DNA of 64,000 nucleotides from Alphaproteobacteria bacterium CG11_big_fil_rev_8_21_14_0_20_39_49. GTDB lineage: Bacteria; Pseudomonadota; Alphaproteobacteria; Rickettsiales; UBA6187. Within the stretch, counting starts at the first letter, position 1. Each line of letters opens with the position of its first letter. The position numbers and the translations under genes are program-made. This document shows positions 1 to 7,748 of this stretch, piece by piece. The stretch is taken from NCBI GenBank assembly GCA_002787635.1, contig PCXK01000023.1, forward strand, positions 34,045 to 98,044, in the 5' to 3' direction. The notes below the pieces were generated by a model. It was given only the letters and a program-made list of their open reading frames with translations. It made no database searches and was not told the DNA's origin.

Positions 1-681
1 AATAGCTTTGCGTCTTTTTACTATCTCGCCCGATAGAAACTCTTTCATCTGTGTACCTGCAGCGATATTTTGCTTGTGCGTTTCCTCATCATTAGTAAGA
101 TTGTGGAACATATCTGCCTGTGTTTGGTACGACCATTTAAACAAGTCTTTTTCCTCAGCGTTAAAGCCGAAATAATCCTGTGTTACACGAATCGGAACAC
201 CTCTTGATATTTTGCTTACCACCTCAATGCTGCCGCTTGATTCGGCAAGAGCCTTGTTAGTATATTTTTTAACCATATCTCTTATTTTAGGAAGGTCATT
301 CAGACGCAGGACTACACGCATTATGGATTTATCACGATAATTAATTTCCGTATCGTCCCTTGCCAGCATATAAGGACCTACGGACGGATCCATTTTAGGA
401 GCATAAGGTGCTACGGTAAAAACGTCATTACGGGTCAAAGCCTCCTGAACATCATCAAAAAGCGTTATCATATAGCCGTTCTGTGTTTTTAATATAGGGC
501 TGATTTTTCTAAGAACGGAAAAAAGCTTGTCAGGCTCATTCCTTAAAAGCTGGGTGAAAAGTTCAGTCTGTTCAGACTGGATAGCTTTTTTTACCTGTTG
601 AACCAATTCGTTATCGACACCACCACTGACGTTTTGTAGGATTTCGTCAATGTTGTCCTTTAATTGCGAGAGCATGCTCAT
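1..681 (-). CDS. Cytochrome P450, N-terminal part (cut by window edge)
   Basis: The frame is open from an ATG at 681 down to base 1, giving 227 residues with no stop, so the C-terminal half including the heme-binding Cys loop lies outside the window. The visible part reads like the N-terminal half of bacterial P450s: a segment 'LFDDVQEALTRNDVFTV', then 'MDPSVGPYMLARDD', then a basic stretch ('YRDKSIMRVVLRLNDLP') and 'VTQDYFGF'. These match the B/C-helix region of soluble P450s that act as monooxygenases or peroxygenases on fatty acids or similar substrates. No good Shine-Dalgarno sequence is visible and a second ATG lies two codons in. The family call is by recalled pattern; the substrate cannot be judged. 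Confidence 0.7.
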   Translation of the reverse strand, partial: MSMLSQLKDNIDEILQNVSGGVDNELVQQVKKAIQSEQTELFTQLLRNEPDKLFSVLRKISPILKTQNGYMITLFDDVQEALTRNDVFTVAPYAPKMDPSVGPYMLARDDTEINYRDKSIMRVVLRLNDLPKIRDMVKKYTNKALAESSGSIEVVSKISRGVPIRVTQDYFGFNAEEKDLFKWSYQTQADMFHNLTNDEETHKQNIAAGTQMKEFLSGEIVKRRKAI

Positions 682-830
682 ATATTATTCTCTAACTTTA
701 AGTTGGATAAAAACTTTGCAGACAAATTATAAGCACAATATAATTATTTTTTAACTAGTAAATAGAGAAAAATTAAATTTTTTTAATCTATGATTGTAGT
801 TCTAAAAATATAATATTTATGCAAGTGTGA

Positions 831-1334
831 TTACAGTCCCCTTTGAGGAATCGAACTTTTAATTTGTTCGGCATATGAATCTTGCTGACAGTCTTCAAAG
901 ATATTAGCCCATGAAATGCTTTTCTCCATAGGAGGAGCCATTATTATACTCAAGGGCTGAACGGAATTATAATTATATGTCGCCGTTTGGGCGGTTGAGT
1001 CTATTTCCTCAATGGTTGACATTTTTTCGGAACTTTTGCTGCGTCCTGTTATTTTTCTTGCCGGAGGGTCGGTTAGGTCAATTTTTGGTTTGCTTTTGGA
1101 ATCCTGACTTACGTTATAATGTAATTCTAACTGCGATTCTATAGGTGACTCGTTAATGGTGTTTAAATGACTTATTCTCATCATTTCTAACTGTTCGTGA
1201 AATTTTTCAGAACCGGGTATCCTTTCAAATACACTTTGTCCGACTTGCGTTCCTTGTCTTTGTTCTCTTTTTACTTTTCCTTGTATACGTTTGCTAATTT
1301 GAGCGAGAGCTTGATTGACAACGACCTTCTTCAT
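831..1334 (-). CDS. Hypothetical protein, 167 aa
   Basis: I do not recognise a family. The protein is hydrophilic, has no signal peptide or membrane segment, and is rich in Ser, Gln, Glu and Lys. It has a basic N-terminal quarter (residues 1-28, including 'KRIQGKVKREQRQG') and a low-complexity middle, which suggests largely disordered structure. It stands alone between the P450 gene and a repeat-filled gap. Its sequence style resembles the disordered part of the 674-residue protein at 27481-29505. It could be a lineage-specific or secreted protein, but nothing in the sequence proves that. Confidence 0.5.
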   Translation of the reverse strand: MKKVVVNQALAQISKRIQGKVKREQRQGTQVGQSVFERIPGSEKFHEQLEMMRISHLNTINESPIESQLELHYNVSQDSKSKPKIDLTDPPARKITGRSKSSEKMSTIEEIDSTAQTATYNYNSVQPLSIIMAPPMEKSISWANIFEDCQQDSYAEQIKSSIPQRGL

Positions 1335-1547
1335 ATTTCTAACCTCTTTTAAATTAAAAAACTTTTAGTTTTAATTTGTACATGCAAATTCAATTTAATG
1401 AAAGAAAAAATATAAGCTCTTGTTTGGTTTGTAGTTTAAGTTCTTAATATAAAAGGTTTTTATGTGGGTGGGTGATTTTTACAATTCTCGAATTAATCTG
1501 ATGCAAAAGAACTTGTAGAGGAATCCACATTAAATTCAAATTTACTA

Positions 1548-1757
1548 TAATATACGACAAGCTCGTTTACGTATAAGGAGTTTGTAAAAATAAAAAGTCC
1601 GTCATACTATGGCTTGACCATAGTATCCAAGCTTAAAAATAATGCACACACTTCGTGTGTACCTCTTTGTTATGATTAGATTCCGGCTTTCGCTGAAATG
1701 ACTGTTTATAGCATAATTAAAAAACTCATAGTTAGATAATGCCTTATGCATAGTTAG
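1548..1757 (+). repeat. Long dispersed repeat, copy 1
   Basis: About 210 bp in the otherwise gene-free stretch 1335-1792. A close copy lies in inverted orientation at about 42735-42939. Both contain 'gtataaggagtttgtaaaaa', a hairpin 'ACTATGG-cttga-CCATAGT', then 'gcttaaaaataatgcacac' and a second hairpin around 'ttccggctttcgc'. The core (1601-1702) runs from GTCAT to ATGAC and belongs to the modular double-hairpin family described elsewhere in this annotation. A shorter core-only relative is at 54258-54359. Nothing else was seen in 1335-1792. Confidence 0.85.
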
Positions 1758-1792
1758 GCTTGTAGTAGCTTTTCTTTGCGTTTGACTTAGCC

Positions 1793-2308
1793 TTAGCCTA
1801 CTAATAATCTTAGCAAACTATTAAATACCCCGTTCATAAAGGGGTCAAGAGAGCCGACTTTGCCAAGAAGTGCCTGATTAGACATAATCTGTACCTTTTT
1901 CTGCTGTGCTTTTTGCTTCAATGCATTGAGTGCGGCAGTATCTTGGGGGGTCATTTGCGGTTTTTGAAGCTTGTTCTTGTCCCTTATCATGGTAACAAGT
2001 TCTTCCATTTGTCTTTTAACTTCCACATCAATCTTGGCTACTAATGCCTTGAAATTATCGGAAGTTCCTTTCATGCACTCTGTGGCGGCAACAGTGGTGA
2101 CGGTGGCAGAACGAGGATTGCTGTCTATAAGAGCCATTTCCCCGAATACCGCATCAGCTCCTAGCTTTGCCAATGATACTTTTGCGTTACCTACTGTTTT
2201 TGATATTTCTACGCCGCCGGATAAAATAAAATAAACCCCGTCAGGATTATCACCCTCTTTAAATACTACCGCTCCTGCGGGAAATTTTACGGTTTCTATT
2301 CCTGACAT
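1793..2308 (-). CDS. Cyclic nucleotide-binding domain protein, 171 aa
   Basis: Residues about 8-100 form a Crp-type cyclic-nucleotide-binding beta roll: 'FPAGAVVFKEGDNPDGVYFILSG' spans strands 1-3, and 'GEMALIDSNPRSATV' is the phosphate-binding cassette with the expected Glu and Arg. There is no DNA-binding HTH after it. Instead, residues 105-171 are a Lys/Gln-rich helical region ('ALKQKAQQKKVQ') ending in a hydrophobic tail. It is therefore probably a cNMP-responsive adaptor rather than a transcription factor. The gene is monocistronic on the minus strand, upstream of and divergent from trxA. The domain call is strong; the ligand and partner are unknown. Confidence 0.8.
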   Translation of the reverse strand: MSGIETVKFPAGAVVFKEGDNPDGVYFILSGGVEISKTVGNAKVSLAKLGADAVFGEMALIDSNPRSATVTTVAATECMKGTSDNFKALVAKIDVEVKRQMEELVTMIRDKNKLQKPQMTPQDTAALNALKQKAQQKKVQIMSNQALLGKVGSLDPFMNGVFNSLLRLLVG

Positions 2309-2495
2309 TTCTTACCTATTAATTAAATAAATTACACAGGCTATAATTTTAAACAATTTATATAAAATGTTCAATTGTTAGTTTTTTAAAGGTGCTGTTA
2401 AATAACAGTCTATACAAAAGAATATTACTATACTTGAAAAATATAAAAATAGGTTTATATATGGTATTCTGTACAAATTATTGAAAGGTAACAAA

Positions 2496-2819
2496 ATGGC
2501 TTCTGATACTACAGATAAAAGTTTTGAAAAAGATGTAATAAAAGCACAAGGTGCCGTATTAGTTGATTTTTGGGCCGAATGGTGCGGTCCTTGTAAGCAG
2601 CTATCTCCGGTAATTGACGATATCGCAAATGAAATGGGTGATAAAATCTCTGTTTTCAAAGTGAATATTGATGAAAATCCTGATGCTCCTGCTAAATATA
2701 ATGTGCGTGGCATACCTACTTTGATAATTTTCAAAGACGGTGCTCCGGTTGCAACTAAGGTGGGTGCATTACCGAAAAGCGGTCTTGTAGAGTGGATAGA
2801 AAATACACTTGCGGCTTAG
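2496..2819 (+). CDS. trxA: Thioredoxin
   Basis: A 107-residue thioredoxin of standard length. The redox motif WCGPC is at residues 29-33, preceded by the usual 'VDFWAEWC', and the cis-proline is at residue 74 in 'RGIPTL'. It reduces disulfides in cytoplasmic proteins, including ribonucleotide reductase, whose genes nrdA and nrdB are also in this window. The ATG at 2496 is chosen over an upstream in-frame TTG at 2481 because AAAGG at 2484-2488 gives a proper ribosome binding site only for the ATG. A strong terminator hairpin follows at 2856-2895, inside the next reading frame. Confidence 0.96.
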   Translation: MASDTTDKSFEKDVIKAQGAVLVDFWAEWCGPCKQLSPVIDDIANEMGDKISVFKVNIDENPDAPAKYNVRGIPTLIIFKDGAPVATKVGALPKSGLVEWIENTLAA

Positions 2820-2832
2820 TTTGTTTAATTAA

Positions 2833-3576
2833 ATGAACGAAAACAGAAATAAATTAAAAAAAGTGTCGGAGAAATTTATCTCGGACACTTTTTTTATGCC
2901 CGTAATAGGTGCGGAGATTGAGTTTTACCTCAAAGATTCCGGCATTGATTTAATCAAAAAAAACTGTGACGAACGGCAAATAAAATATTTAGAGATAAAA
3001 GAGGAAAAGGGCGAAAGCCAGTGGGAAATAAGTATTTCTCATAAAAATGACGTAGTTGCAATCGCCGATGAGATATTAAAAATCAGGGAATCATTTAAAG
3101 ATGCTGATTTTTCCGCAATGCCCTTTGATAGCGGATATGGTAACTCATTACACATTCATATTAGTTTGCCGGATAAAGACGGCAAAAATATATTCGCAAA
3201 AAACGACGACGAAGAAAGCTTATATATGAAATATGCAATAGGCGGATTACTTGAAAAAATGCCTGAACATATGAGGGTTTTTGCACCTTATGACAAATGC
3301 TATGAGCGTTTGAAAAACGGTAATGATGCCCCCTCAACCATAAGCTGGGGTGGGAATAACAGAACCGTTGCCCTGCGTTTGCCGACAACTACAACAGAGC
3401 CTGAAAACCGCAGAATAGAACATAGAGTTGCAGCAGCGGATTCAGATCCTTATCTTGTTATATCGGCTATTTTAGAAGGCATTTATTATGGTATCTTGAA
3501 TAAGGTTTTGCCAAAATCTGAAAAAATATATGGCGATGCTTCTTTGAAGATGTATGGATTGGATAGTTTATATTAA
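2833..3576 (+). CDS. Short glutamine-synthetase-like protein
   Basis: The protein carries pieces of the glutamine synthetase catalytic domain: 'PVIGAEIEFYL' (first metal-binding Glu pair), 'GNSLHIHISL' (His-rich segment of the ATP/metal site), 'STISWGGNNRTVALRLP' and 'ENRRIEHRVAAADSDPYL' (substrate-binding Arg region). At 247 residues it is little more than half the usual 440-plus and lacks the N-terminal beta-grasp domain. It may be a specialised ligase (for example acting on gamma-glutamyl amines) or a decayed enzyme; I cannot decide. The start is uncertain. The ATG at 2833 has no Shine-Dalgarno sequence and a terminator-like hairpin covers codons 8-21. The ATG at 2896 ('MPVIGAEIEF') lies just past the hairpin and is a plausible alternative. 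Confidence 0.7.
   Translation: MNENRNKLKKVSEKFISDTFFMPVIGAEIEFYLKDSGIDLIKKNCDERQIKYLEIKEEKGESQWEISISHKNDVVAIADEILKIRESFKDADFSAMPFDSGYGNSLHIHISLPDKDGKNIFAKNDDEESLYMKYAIGGLLEKMPEHMRVFAPYDKCYERLKNGNDAPSTISWGGNNRTVALRLPTTTTEPENRRIEHRVAAADSDPYLVISAILEGIYYGILNKVLPKSEKIYGDASLKMYGLDSLY
2856..2895 (+). terminator. Rho-independent terminator of trxA, inside the next ORF
   Basis: Stem GTGTCGGAGA (2863-2872) pairs with TCTCGGACAC (2879-2888) with one G-G mismatch around an AATTTA loop. A run of seven A precedes it and seven T follow, so the stem can extend further. This is a textbook intrinsic terminator 40 bp after the trxA stop, yet it overlaps the 5' part of the annotated glutamine-synthetase-like frame. 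Confidence 0.75.
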
Positions 3577-3594
3577 ATTTTTGAGGGTTGATAA

Positions 3595-4410
3595 ATGAGC
3601 TTTACAAAGAAATATTCCAAAATTATTTGGTTTATAAGGATATTTATTTTAATATCATTCACAATGGTGGGTGCCGGCATTTATTTCAACTTTTCCCCCA
3701 AGGTTTTTGCTTTGGAGTTAGGTAAGGGGTTGTCTGACAGAACAAAAGTCGATGTTCTGTTTATAGGTAACAGCTTTACATATTATAATCAGATGCCGGA
3801 TATTCTTTCCGCTATTTCAAAGTTTAACGTTGATAGTGCTTATTATATTGAAAGTGATAGTGTTGTATATGGAGGTTTTACGCTGGAAAAACATTGGCAA
3901 AAAAAGACGGCTCTGGAAAAAATAAATTCAAAAAAATGGGATTATATAATTTTTCAGGGGCAAAGTTCGACAATGATGAATGTTTACGCTAAGAAAAGCT
4001 TTGAAACCCATTTAAAGGCATATGTTGAATCCATAAGGAGCGTTTCGCCTGATACCCGAATCATACTATTTTCAACATGGCCGTATCATGAAAATAGTGC
4101 GTTCTATGTTAAAAACGGAATTGATTATTTTACGATGTTAAAAGATACCCAAGAGGAATATTACCGATTTGCAAAACAATTCAATACCGGAGTTGTTTAT
4201 ACCGGAACTCCTTTTTATGAGGCTAAAAAACGCGGTATAAACACTTATCATGACGGTCATCACCCCAATAAGAACGGTAGCCATCTTGTTGCCACGTTAT
4301 TTTATAAGCATCTTATACCGGACGCTAAAATAAATTGTGGGGATATAAAAGCGGGCTATGATATCGATGAAAAAATATGTGATTCAATGAAAGAAATAGC
4401 TTTATATTAG
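3595..4410 (+). CDS. Membrane-anchored SGNH/GDSL-type hydrolase
   Basis: 271 residues. An N-terminal hydrophobic segment (about 11-37) looks like a signal anchor, so the enzyme should face the periplasm. The hydrolase core shows SGNH blocks: 'VLFIGNSFTYY' carries the nucleophile Ser of block I, 'IIFQGQSS' is in the place of a central block, and 'DGHHPNKNGSHL' near residues 222-233 is the Asp-x-x-His block V. Members are esterases or deacetylases acting on lipids or polysaccharides. It starts 18 bp after the glutamine-synthetase-like gene, so the two may be cotranscribed. The fold call is good; the substrate is unknown. Confidence 0.75.
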   Translation: MSFTKKYSKIIWFIRIFILISFTMVGAGIYFNFSPKVFALELGKGLSDRTKVDVLFIGNSFTYYNQMPDILSAISKFNVDSAYYIESDSVVYGGFTLEKHWQKKTALEKINSKKWDYIIFQGQSSTMMNVYAKKSFETHLKAYVESIRSVSPDTRIILFSTWPYHENSAFYVKNGIDYFTMLKDTQEEYYRFAKQFNTGVVYTGTPFYEAKKRGINTYHDGHHPNKNGSHLVATLFYKHLIPDAKINCGDIKAGYDIDEKICDSMKEIALY

Positions 4411-4491
4411 ATTAGGTTGTCCTACCACTTGTAGGGGAGTGAGAGTTGTAGATAGATTTGGTATAAAGCTATAATTGTGTTGCTTATTCAT

Positions 4492-4559
4492 GTCATGCCG
4501 AACTTGTTTCAGCATCTAATATATTACACAAATAGATGCTGAAACAAGTTCGGCATGAC
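4492..4559. repeat. GTCAT double-arm palindromic repeat
   Basis: Two 26-27 bp arms, 4491-4517 and 4534-4560, are perfect inverted copies separated by 16 bp. Each arm is itself a small hairpin (GCCGAA-ctt-GTTTCAGC type). It fills most of the gap 4411-4607 before the pdhA promoter. Relatives are at 10168-10194, 11643-11705, 30254-30322 and 48017-48085. Confidence 0.9.
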
Positions 4560-4607
4560 AAATATATCTATAATGAGTACTAACATTTTTAGCGGTATAT
4601 TTTCCTC

Positions 4608-4636
4608 TTGACGGGGGTGGTTTTTTCCTACATATT
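4608..4636 (+). promoter_or_regulatory. Candidate sigma-70 promoter of pdhA
   Basis: TTGACG (4608-4613) and CATATT (4631-4636) are separated by exactly 17 bp. The expected transcript start is about 30 bases before the pdhA ATG at 4670. The -35 box is near consensus and the -10 box is weaker. Confidence 0.45.
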
Positions 4637-4669
4637 GGGGGAGCTTTTATCAAAAGTTTAGGAAGAAAC

Positions 4670-5896
4670 ATGGAAATAAAACTAGATGTAAATTCGGTTA
4701 TTGAGCATTTTGGCGGAATCACGCCTTTACATGAGCGTTTTAAAAAAGCCGGTATAGAAATCAGCCGTAAAGCTATCGAAAAATGGAAAGAGCGTGAATC
4801 TATTCCTACAAATAGCTGGCTACAAGTTGAGAACCTTGTCAAGTCGGACGGTAATCTTGAATCTTTTAGGGGGAAAGTTGTGGTAACAACGGGAAGCATG
4901 TCTAAGGACGTTCTGAAATCTGAGAAAAAAGAAACAAATATTTCATCTAAGGTAGCTTTGAAACTGTTTGAAGAAATGCTGAATATCAGGCGTTTTGAAG
5001 AAAAAGCCGGACAGCTATACGGTCAGGGCATGATAGGCGGTTTCTGCCACTTATATATAGGTCAGGAAGCCGTTGCCGTGGGAATGCAGCATGTGATGAA
5101 AGAAGGTGATAGTGTAATTACAACTTACCGTGACCATGGTTTGATGCTTTCATGCGGAAGTGATCCTAAGATAGTTCTGGCGGAGTTGATGGGGCGTATA
5201 GACGGCTGCTCAAAAGGGAAGGGCGGTTCAATGCATATGTTCGACCTTAAAAATCATTTCTATGGCGGTCATGGTATAGTGGGTGCGCCTGTGCCGCTGG
5301 GAACGGGTATTGCCTTTGCGAATAAATATCGTGGCAACAATAATGTTTGCCTTACATATTTTGGTGACGGTGCTGCCAATCAGGGGCAGGTTTATGAGTC
5401 GTTCAATATGGCGGCACTATGGCGTTTGCCTGTCGTCTATATTATCGAGAATAATGAATATGCAATGGGAACTTCGGTAAAGCGTTCATCTTATGCTACC
5501 GACCTTTATCATCGTGGCGAGTCAATGGGGATTCCGGGTATGCAGGTAAACGGAATGGACGTGCAGGAGGTTATAACAGGCGGGCGTGAGGCTCTGGACT
5601 ATGTGCGTTCGGGAAAAGGACCTATTATAGTTGAGATGAAAACATACAGATATCGTGGACATTCAATGTCTGATCCTGCTAAGTACCGCTCTAAAGAGGA
5701 AGTCGAAAAATTCAAGGAAAATAAAGACCCTATAGAAACCTTGAGAAAATTCATTCTTGATAATAATTTTGCAGATAAAGATAAGCTAAAAGAGATGGAT
5801 AAGGACATAAGGGCAAAATTAAATGAGGTCGTAGAGTTTTGTAAAAACAGCCCTGAGCCTGATTATGACGAACTTTGGACGGATGTATATCAATAA
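4670..5896 (+). CDS. pdhA: Pyruvate dehydrogenase E1 alpha subunit with HTH-like N-terminal extension
   Basis: Residues about 85-408 are a normal E1 alpha subunit: 'NIRRFEEKAGQLYGQG', 'TYRDHG', 'KGGSMHMF', and the thiamine-diphosphate/Mg motif 'GDGAANQGQVYE' from about residue 232 with Asn in 'ENNEYAMG'. With PdhB it decarboxylates pyruvate and reductively acetylates lipoyl groups on PdhC. Bacterial E1 alpha proteins are usually about 325-350 residues. Here residues 1-75 are extra and read like a small Cro/YdaS-type helix-turn-helix ('GITPLHERFKKAGIEISRKA'). The ATG at 4670 has a good Shine-Dalgarno sequence (AGGAAG), but a GTG near 4879 preceded by AGGGGGAAAG, or the ATG at about 4898, could also start a normal-length protein. 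Confidence 0.95.
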   Translation: MEIKLDVNSVIEHFGGITPLHERFKKAGIEISRKAIEKWKERESIPTNSWLQVENLVKSDGNLESFRGKVVVTTGSMSKDVLKSEKKETNISSKVALKLFEEMLNIRRFEEKAGQLYGQGMIGGFCHLYIGQEAVAVGMQHVMKEGDSVITTYRDHGLMLSCGSDPKIVLAELMGRIDGCSKGKGGSMHMFDLKNHFYGGHGIVGAPVPLGTGIAFANKYRGNNNVCLTYFGDGAANQGQVYESFNMAALWRLPVVYIIENNEYAMGTSVKRSSYATDLYHRGESMGIPGMQVNGMDVQEVITGGREALDYVRSGKGPIIVEMKTYRYRGHSMSDPAKYRSKEEVEKFKENKDPIETLRKFILDNNFADKDKLKEMDKDIRAKLNEVVEFCKNSPEPDYDELWTDVYQ

Positions 5897-5898
5897 AG

Positions 5899-5970
5899 TG
5901 GTTAGTAGCCGATTGCTAGTAGCTAGTGATTGGTATTAGAAAGATTGCAACTAGAAACTAGTAACTAGGA
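5899..5970. repeat. Short-period degenerate intergenic repeat between pdhA and pdhB
   Basis: The 81-bp gap is made of diverged repeats of a 'CTAGTAGCTAGT / ACTAGTAACTAG' unit in both orientations. A similar kind of sequence, based on 'TTGCAAGT / ACTTGCAA', lies between flgG and flgA at about 35665-35735. The pdhB ribosome binding site (AGGA) sits just after it. Confidence 0.6.
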
Positions 5971-5977
5971 ACTAAAT

Positions 5978-6961
5978 ATGACAGAACAAACAGTAAGAGT
6001 GGCACTTAGGGACGCAATGGCGGAAGAAATGCGTCGTGACAAAGATGTCTTTGTGATGGGTGAAGAAGTTGCGGAGTATCAAGGGGCTTATAAGGTTACC
6101 GAAGGTTTGCTTGCGGAATTTGGCGAAAAAAGAGTAATTGATACGCCGATTACCGAGCATGGATTTGCCGGGCTTGGAGTGGGTGCTTCATATGCAGGGT
6201 TAAAGCCGATAGTTGAGTTTATGACATGGAACTTCGGTATGCAGGCAATCGACCAGATAATAAACTCTGCCGCTAAAACTTTATATATGTCGGGCGGTCA
6301 GGTGAAATGCCCTATAGTTTTCAGAGGTCCAAACGGAGCTGCCTCACGTGTGGGCGCACAACATTCGCAATGTTATGCTAGCTGGTACGCGCATATTCCG
6401 GGGCTAAAGGTTATAGCTCCTTATTCTGCTGCGGACTGTAAAGGGTTGTTGAAGTCCGCCATACGTGACCCGAATCCGGTTATATTTTTGGAAAATGAAA
6501 TTACTTACGGATTAAAGCATGAAGTTCCCGATGATGAGGATTATTTAGTTCCTATAGGTAAAGCCGCGATTGTGCGTCAGGGAAAAGATGTTACGATAAC
6601 GGCATTTTCGTTGCAGGTTAAGTTTGCCCTTGAGGCTGCCGAAAAACTGGCTAAAGAAGGAATTGACGCAGAAGTTATAGACCTTAGAACCATACGTCCG
6701 CTTGATACGCAAACGATTATTAATTCGGTAAAGAAAACCAACCGTATCGTGCCTGTTGAGGAAGGCTGGCATTTTGCCGGCATTTGCTCGGAGATTGCAG
6801 CCGTGGTTATGGAGGAGGCGTTTGATTATCTGGACGCACCTGTAACACGTGTGACAGGTAAGGATATTCCTTTGCCATATGCGGCAAATTTGGAAAAACA
6901 TGCTTTGCCGCAGGTTGAGGATATAGTCGAGGCGTGTAAGAGTGTTTGTTATAGGAGTTAG
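5978..6961 (+). CDS. pdhB: Pyruvate dehydrogenase E1 beta subunit
   Basis: 327 residues, the usual length for a separate E1 beta chain. It opens with the transketolase-like pyrimidine-binding domain ('[16 protein letters not shown]', '[16 protein letters not shown]') and ends with the C-terminal domain ('[19 protein letters not shown]', '[11 protein letters not shown]'). It forms the alpha2beta2 E1 with the product of pdhA 81 bp upstream. It starts with ATG after AGGA. Unlike most genomes, the E2 gene does not follow directly: a GIY-YIG gene, a repeat and an MGMT-like gene come first. Confidence 0.97.
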   Translation: MTEQTVRVALRDAMAEEMRRDKDVFVMGEEVAEYQGAYKVTEGLLAEFGEKRVIDTPITEHGFAGLGVGASYAGLKPIVEFMTWNFGMQAIDQIINSAAKTLYMSGGQVKCPIVFRGPNGAASRVGAQHSQCYASWYAHIPGLKVIAPYSAADCKGLLKSAIRDPNPVIFLENEITYGLKHEVPDDEDYLVPIGKAAIVRQGKDVTITAFSLQVKFALEAAEKLAKEGIDAEVIDLRTIRPLDTQTIINSVKKTNRIVPVEEGWHFAGICSEIAAVVMEEAFDYLDAPVTRVTGKDIPLPYAANLEKHALPQVEDIVEACKSVCYRS

Positions 6962-6973
6962 ACTTTTGTTCAT

Positions 6974-7022
6974 GTCACCCCGTCGAATGACGGGGTCTGG
7001 GAGTAAGCTAAAATAGGGTGAC
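6974..7022. repeat. GTCAC palindromic repeat
   Basis: Runs from GTCACCCCGTC through a hairpin with GACGGGGT to a closing GGGTGAC. It is a short copy of the modular repeat family and the nearest relative of 7353-7427. Confidence 0.75.
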
Positions 7023-7046
7023 AGGAAACGAAAAAAGGAGTTAAGA

Positions 7047-7325
7047 ATGTACTATGTCTATATACTAGCAAAAGCTAAGAATAGTACATTTTATACAGGC
7101 GTAACAAATGATTTAAAAAGAAGGGTTTATGAGCATAAAGAAGGAATAATTGTAGGTTTTACTAAAAAATACGCTATTAAAATGTTGGTTTATTACGAAT
7201 ACTTTGACGATATTAATGAAGCTATAAAAAGAGAAAAGCTTATAAAGAAATGGCGAAGGCAAATAAAAATGCAAGCGATAGAGAAAATGAATCCTAATTG
7301 GAATGATTTGTATAATGAGCTTTAA
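7047..7325 (+). CDS. GIY-YIG nuclease domain protein, 92 aa
   Basis: A stand-alone GIY-YIG domain of the UPF0213/YhbQ type. The N-terminal 'MYYVYILAKAKNSTFYTGVT' supplies the paired Y-V-Y and Y-T-G motif, 'DLKRRVYEHK' gives the conserved Arg and His helix, and 'FDDINEAIKREKLIKKWRR' the acidic/basic helix with the metal-binding Glu. Such small proteins are frequent in AT-rich bacterial genomes and are often associated with repeats; this one sits between two copies of the GTCAC palindromic repeat. A good ribosome binding site (AGGAG) precedes the ATG. Its physiological role is uncertain (structure-specific DNA cleavage is inferred from the family). Confidence 0.9.
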   Translation: MYYVYILAKAKNSTFYTGVTNDLKRRVYEHKEGIIVGFTKKYAIKMLVYYEYFDDINEAIKREKLIKKWRRQIKMQAIEKMNPNWNDLYNEL

Positions 7326-7352
7326 TAAAAGTGTTGGATTGTTGTGTTTTTT

Positions 7353-7427
7353 GTCACCCCGTTTTTATAACGGGGTCCGGAAGAAGCTAGCAACACCGTG
7401 CCGGACCCCGTCATGCGACGGGGTGAC
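7353..7427. repeat. GTCAC double-hairpin palindromic repeat
   Basis: Hairpin 1 pairs ACCCCGTT with AACGGGGT. Hairpin 2 pairs ACCCCGTC with GACGGGGT. The ends are GTCAC and GTGAC. It fills the gap between the GIY-YIG and MGMT-like genes. Confidence 0.85.
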
Positions 7428-7448
7428 AGGAGAGGGGAGAAATGAGAA

Positions 7449-7748
7449 ATGAACTTCAACCAACGTTGCTATGATTTATTGAAAAAAGTTCCGGCAGGTA
7501 AGGTTACAACCTATAAGGCGATAGCTAATGCTCTTGGCACTAAGGCATATAGAGCTGTCGGTAATGCGATGAATAAAAATGAAAATGCTCCTGTTATACC
7601 ATGTCATAGGGTAGTAGGGGTTGACGGAAGTTTGACGGGTTATGCTTTCGGTCTGGATAAAAAAATACAGATATTAAAATCCGAAGGTGTGGAAGTAAAA
7701 AATAACAAAGTTGTGAATTTAAAAGACAAGTTGATTGAGGAGTTTTAA
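7449..7748 (+). CDS. MGMT-type alkyltransferase domain protein, 99 aa
   Basis: Only the DNA-binding/active-site domain of O6-alkylguanine-DNA alkyltransferase is present: 'VPAGKVTTYKAIANALGTKAYRAVGNAMNKN' forms the winged HTH with the arginine finger, and 'VIPCHRVVG' is the PCHRV active-site motif with its alkyl-accepting Cys. Alkyltransferase-like proteins that only flag lesions replace this Cys with Trp or Ala; here it is kept, so repair activity is possible despite the missing N-terminal domain. The stop codon abuts the pdhC ATG (7746-7748 and 7749), so the gene is read as part of the pdhC transcript. Confidence 0.88.
   Translation: MNFNQRCYDLLKKVPAGKVTTYKAIANALGTKAYRAVGNAMNKNENAPVIPCHRVVGVDGSLTGYAFGLDKKIQILKSEGVEVKNNKVVNLKDKLIEEF

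Noticed and set aside
1548..1757. Possible CRISPR array from repeated short palindromes
   Set aside because: No regular spacing or multiple identical repeats with unique spacers anywhere in the window; no cas genes.
2378..2734. Minus-strand frame opposite trxA
   Set aside because: Overlaps an unmistakable thioredoxin gene; no independent evidence.
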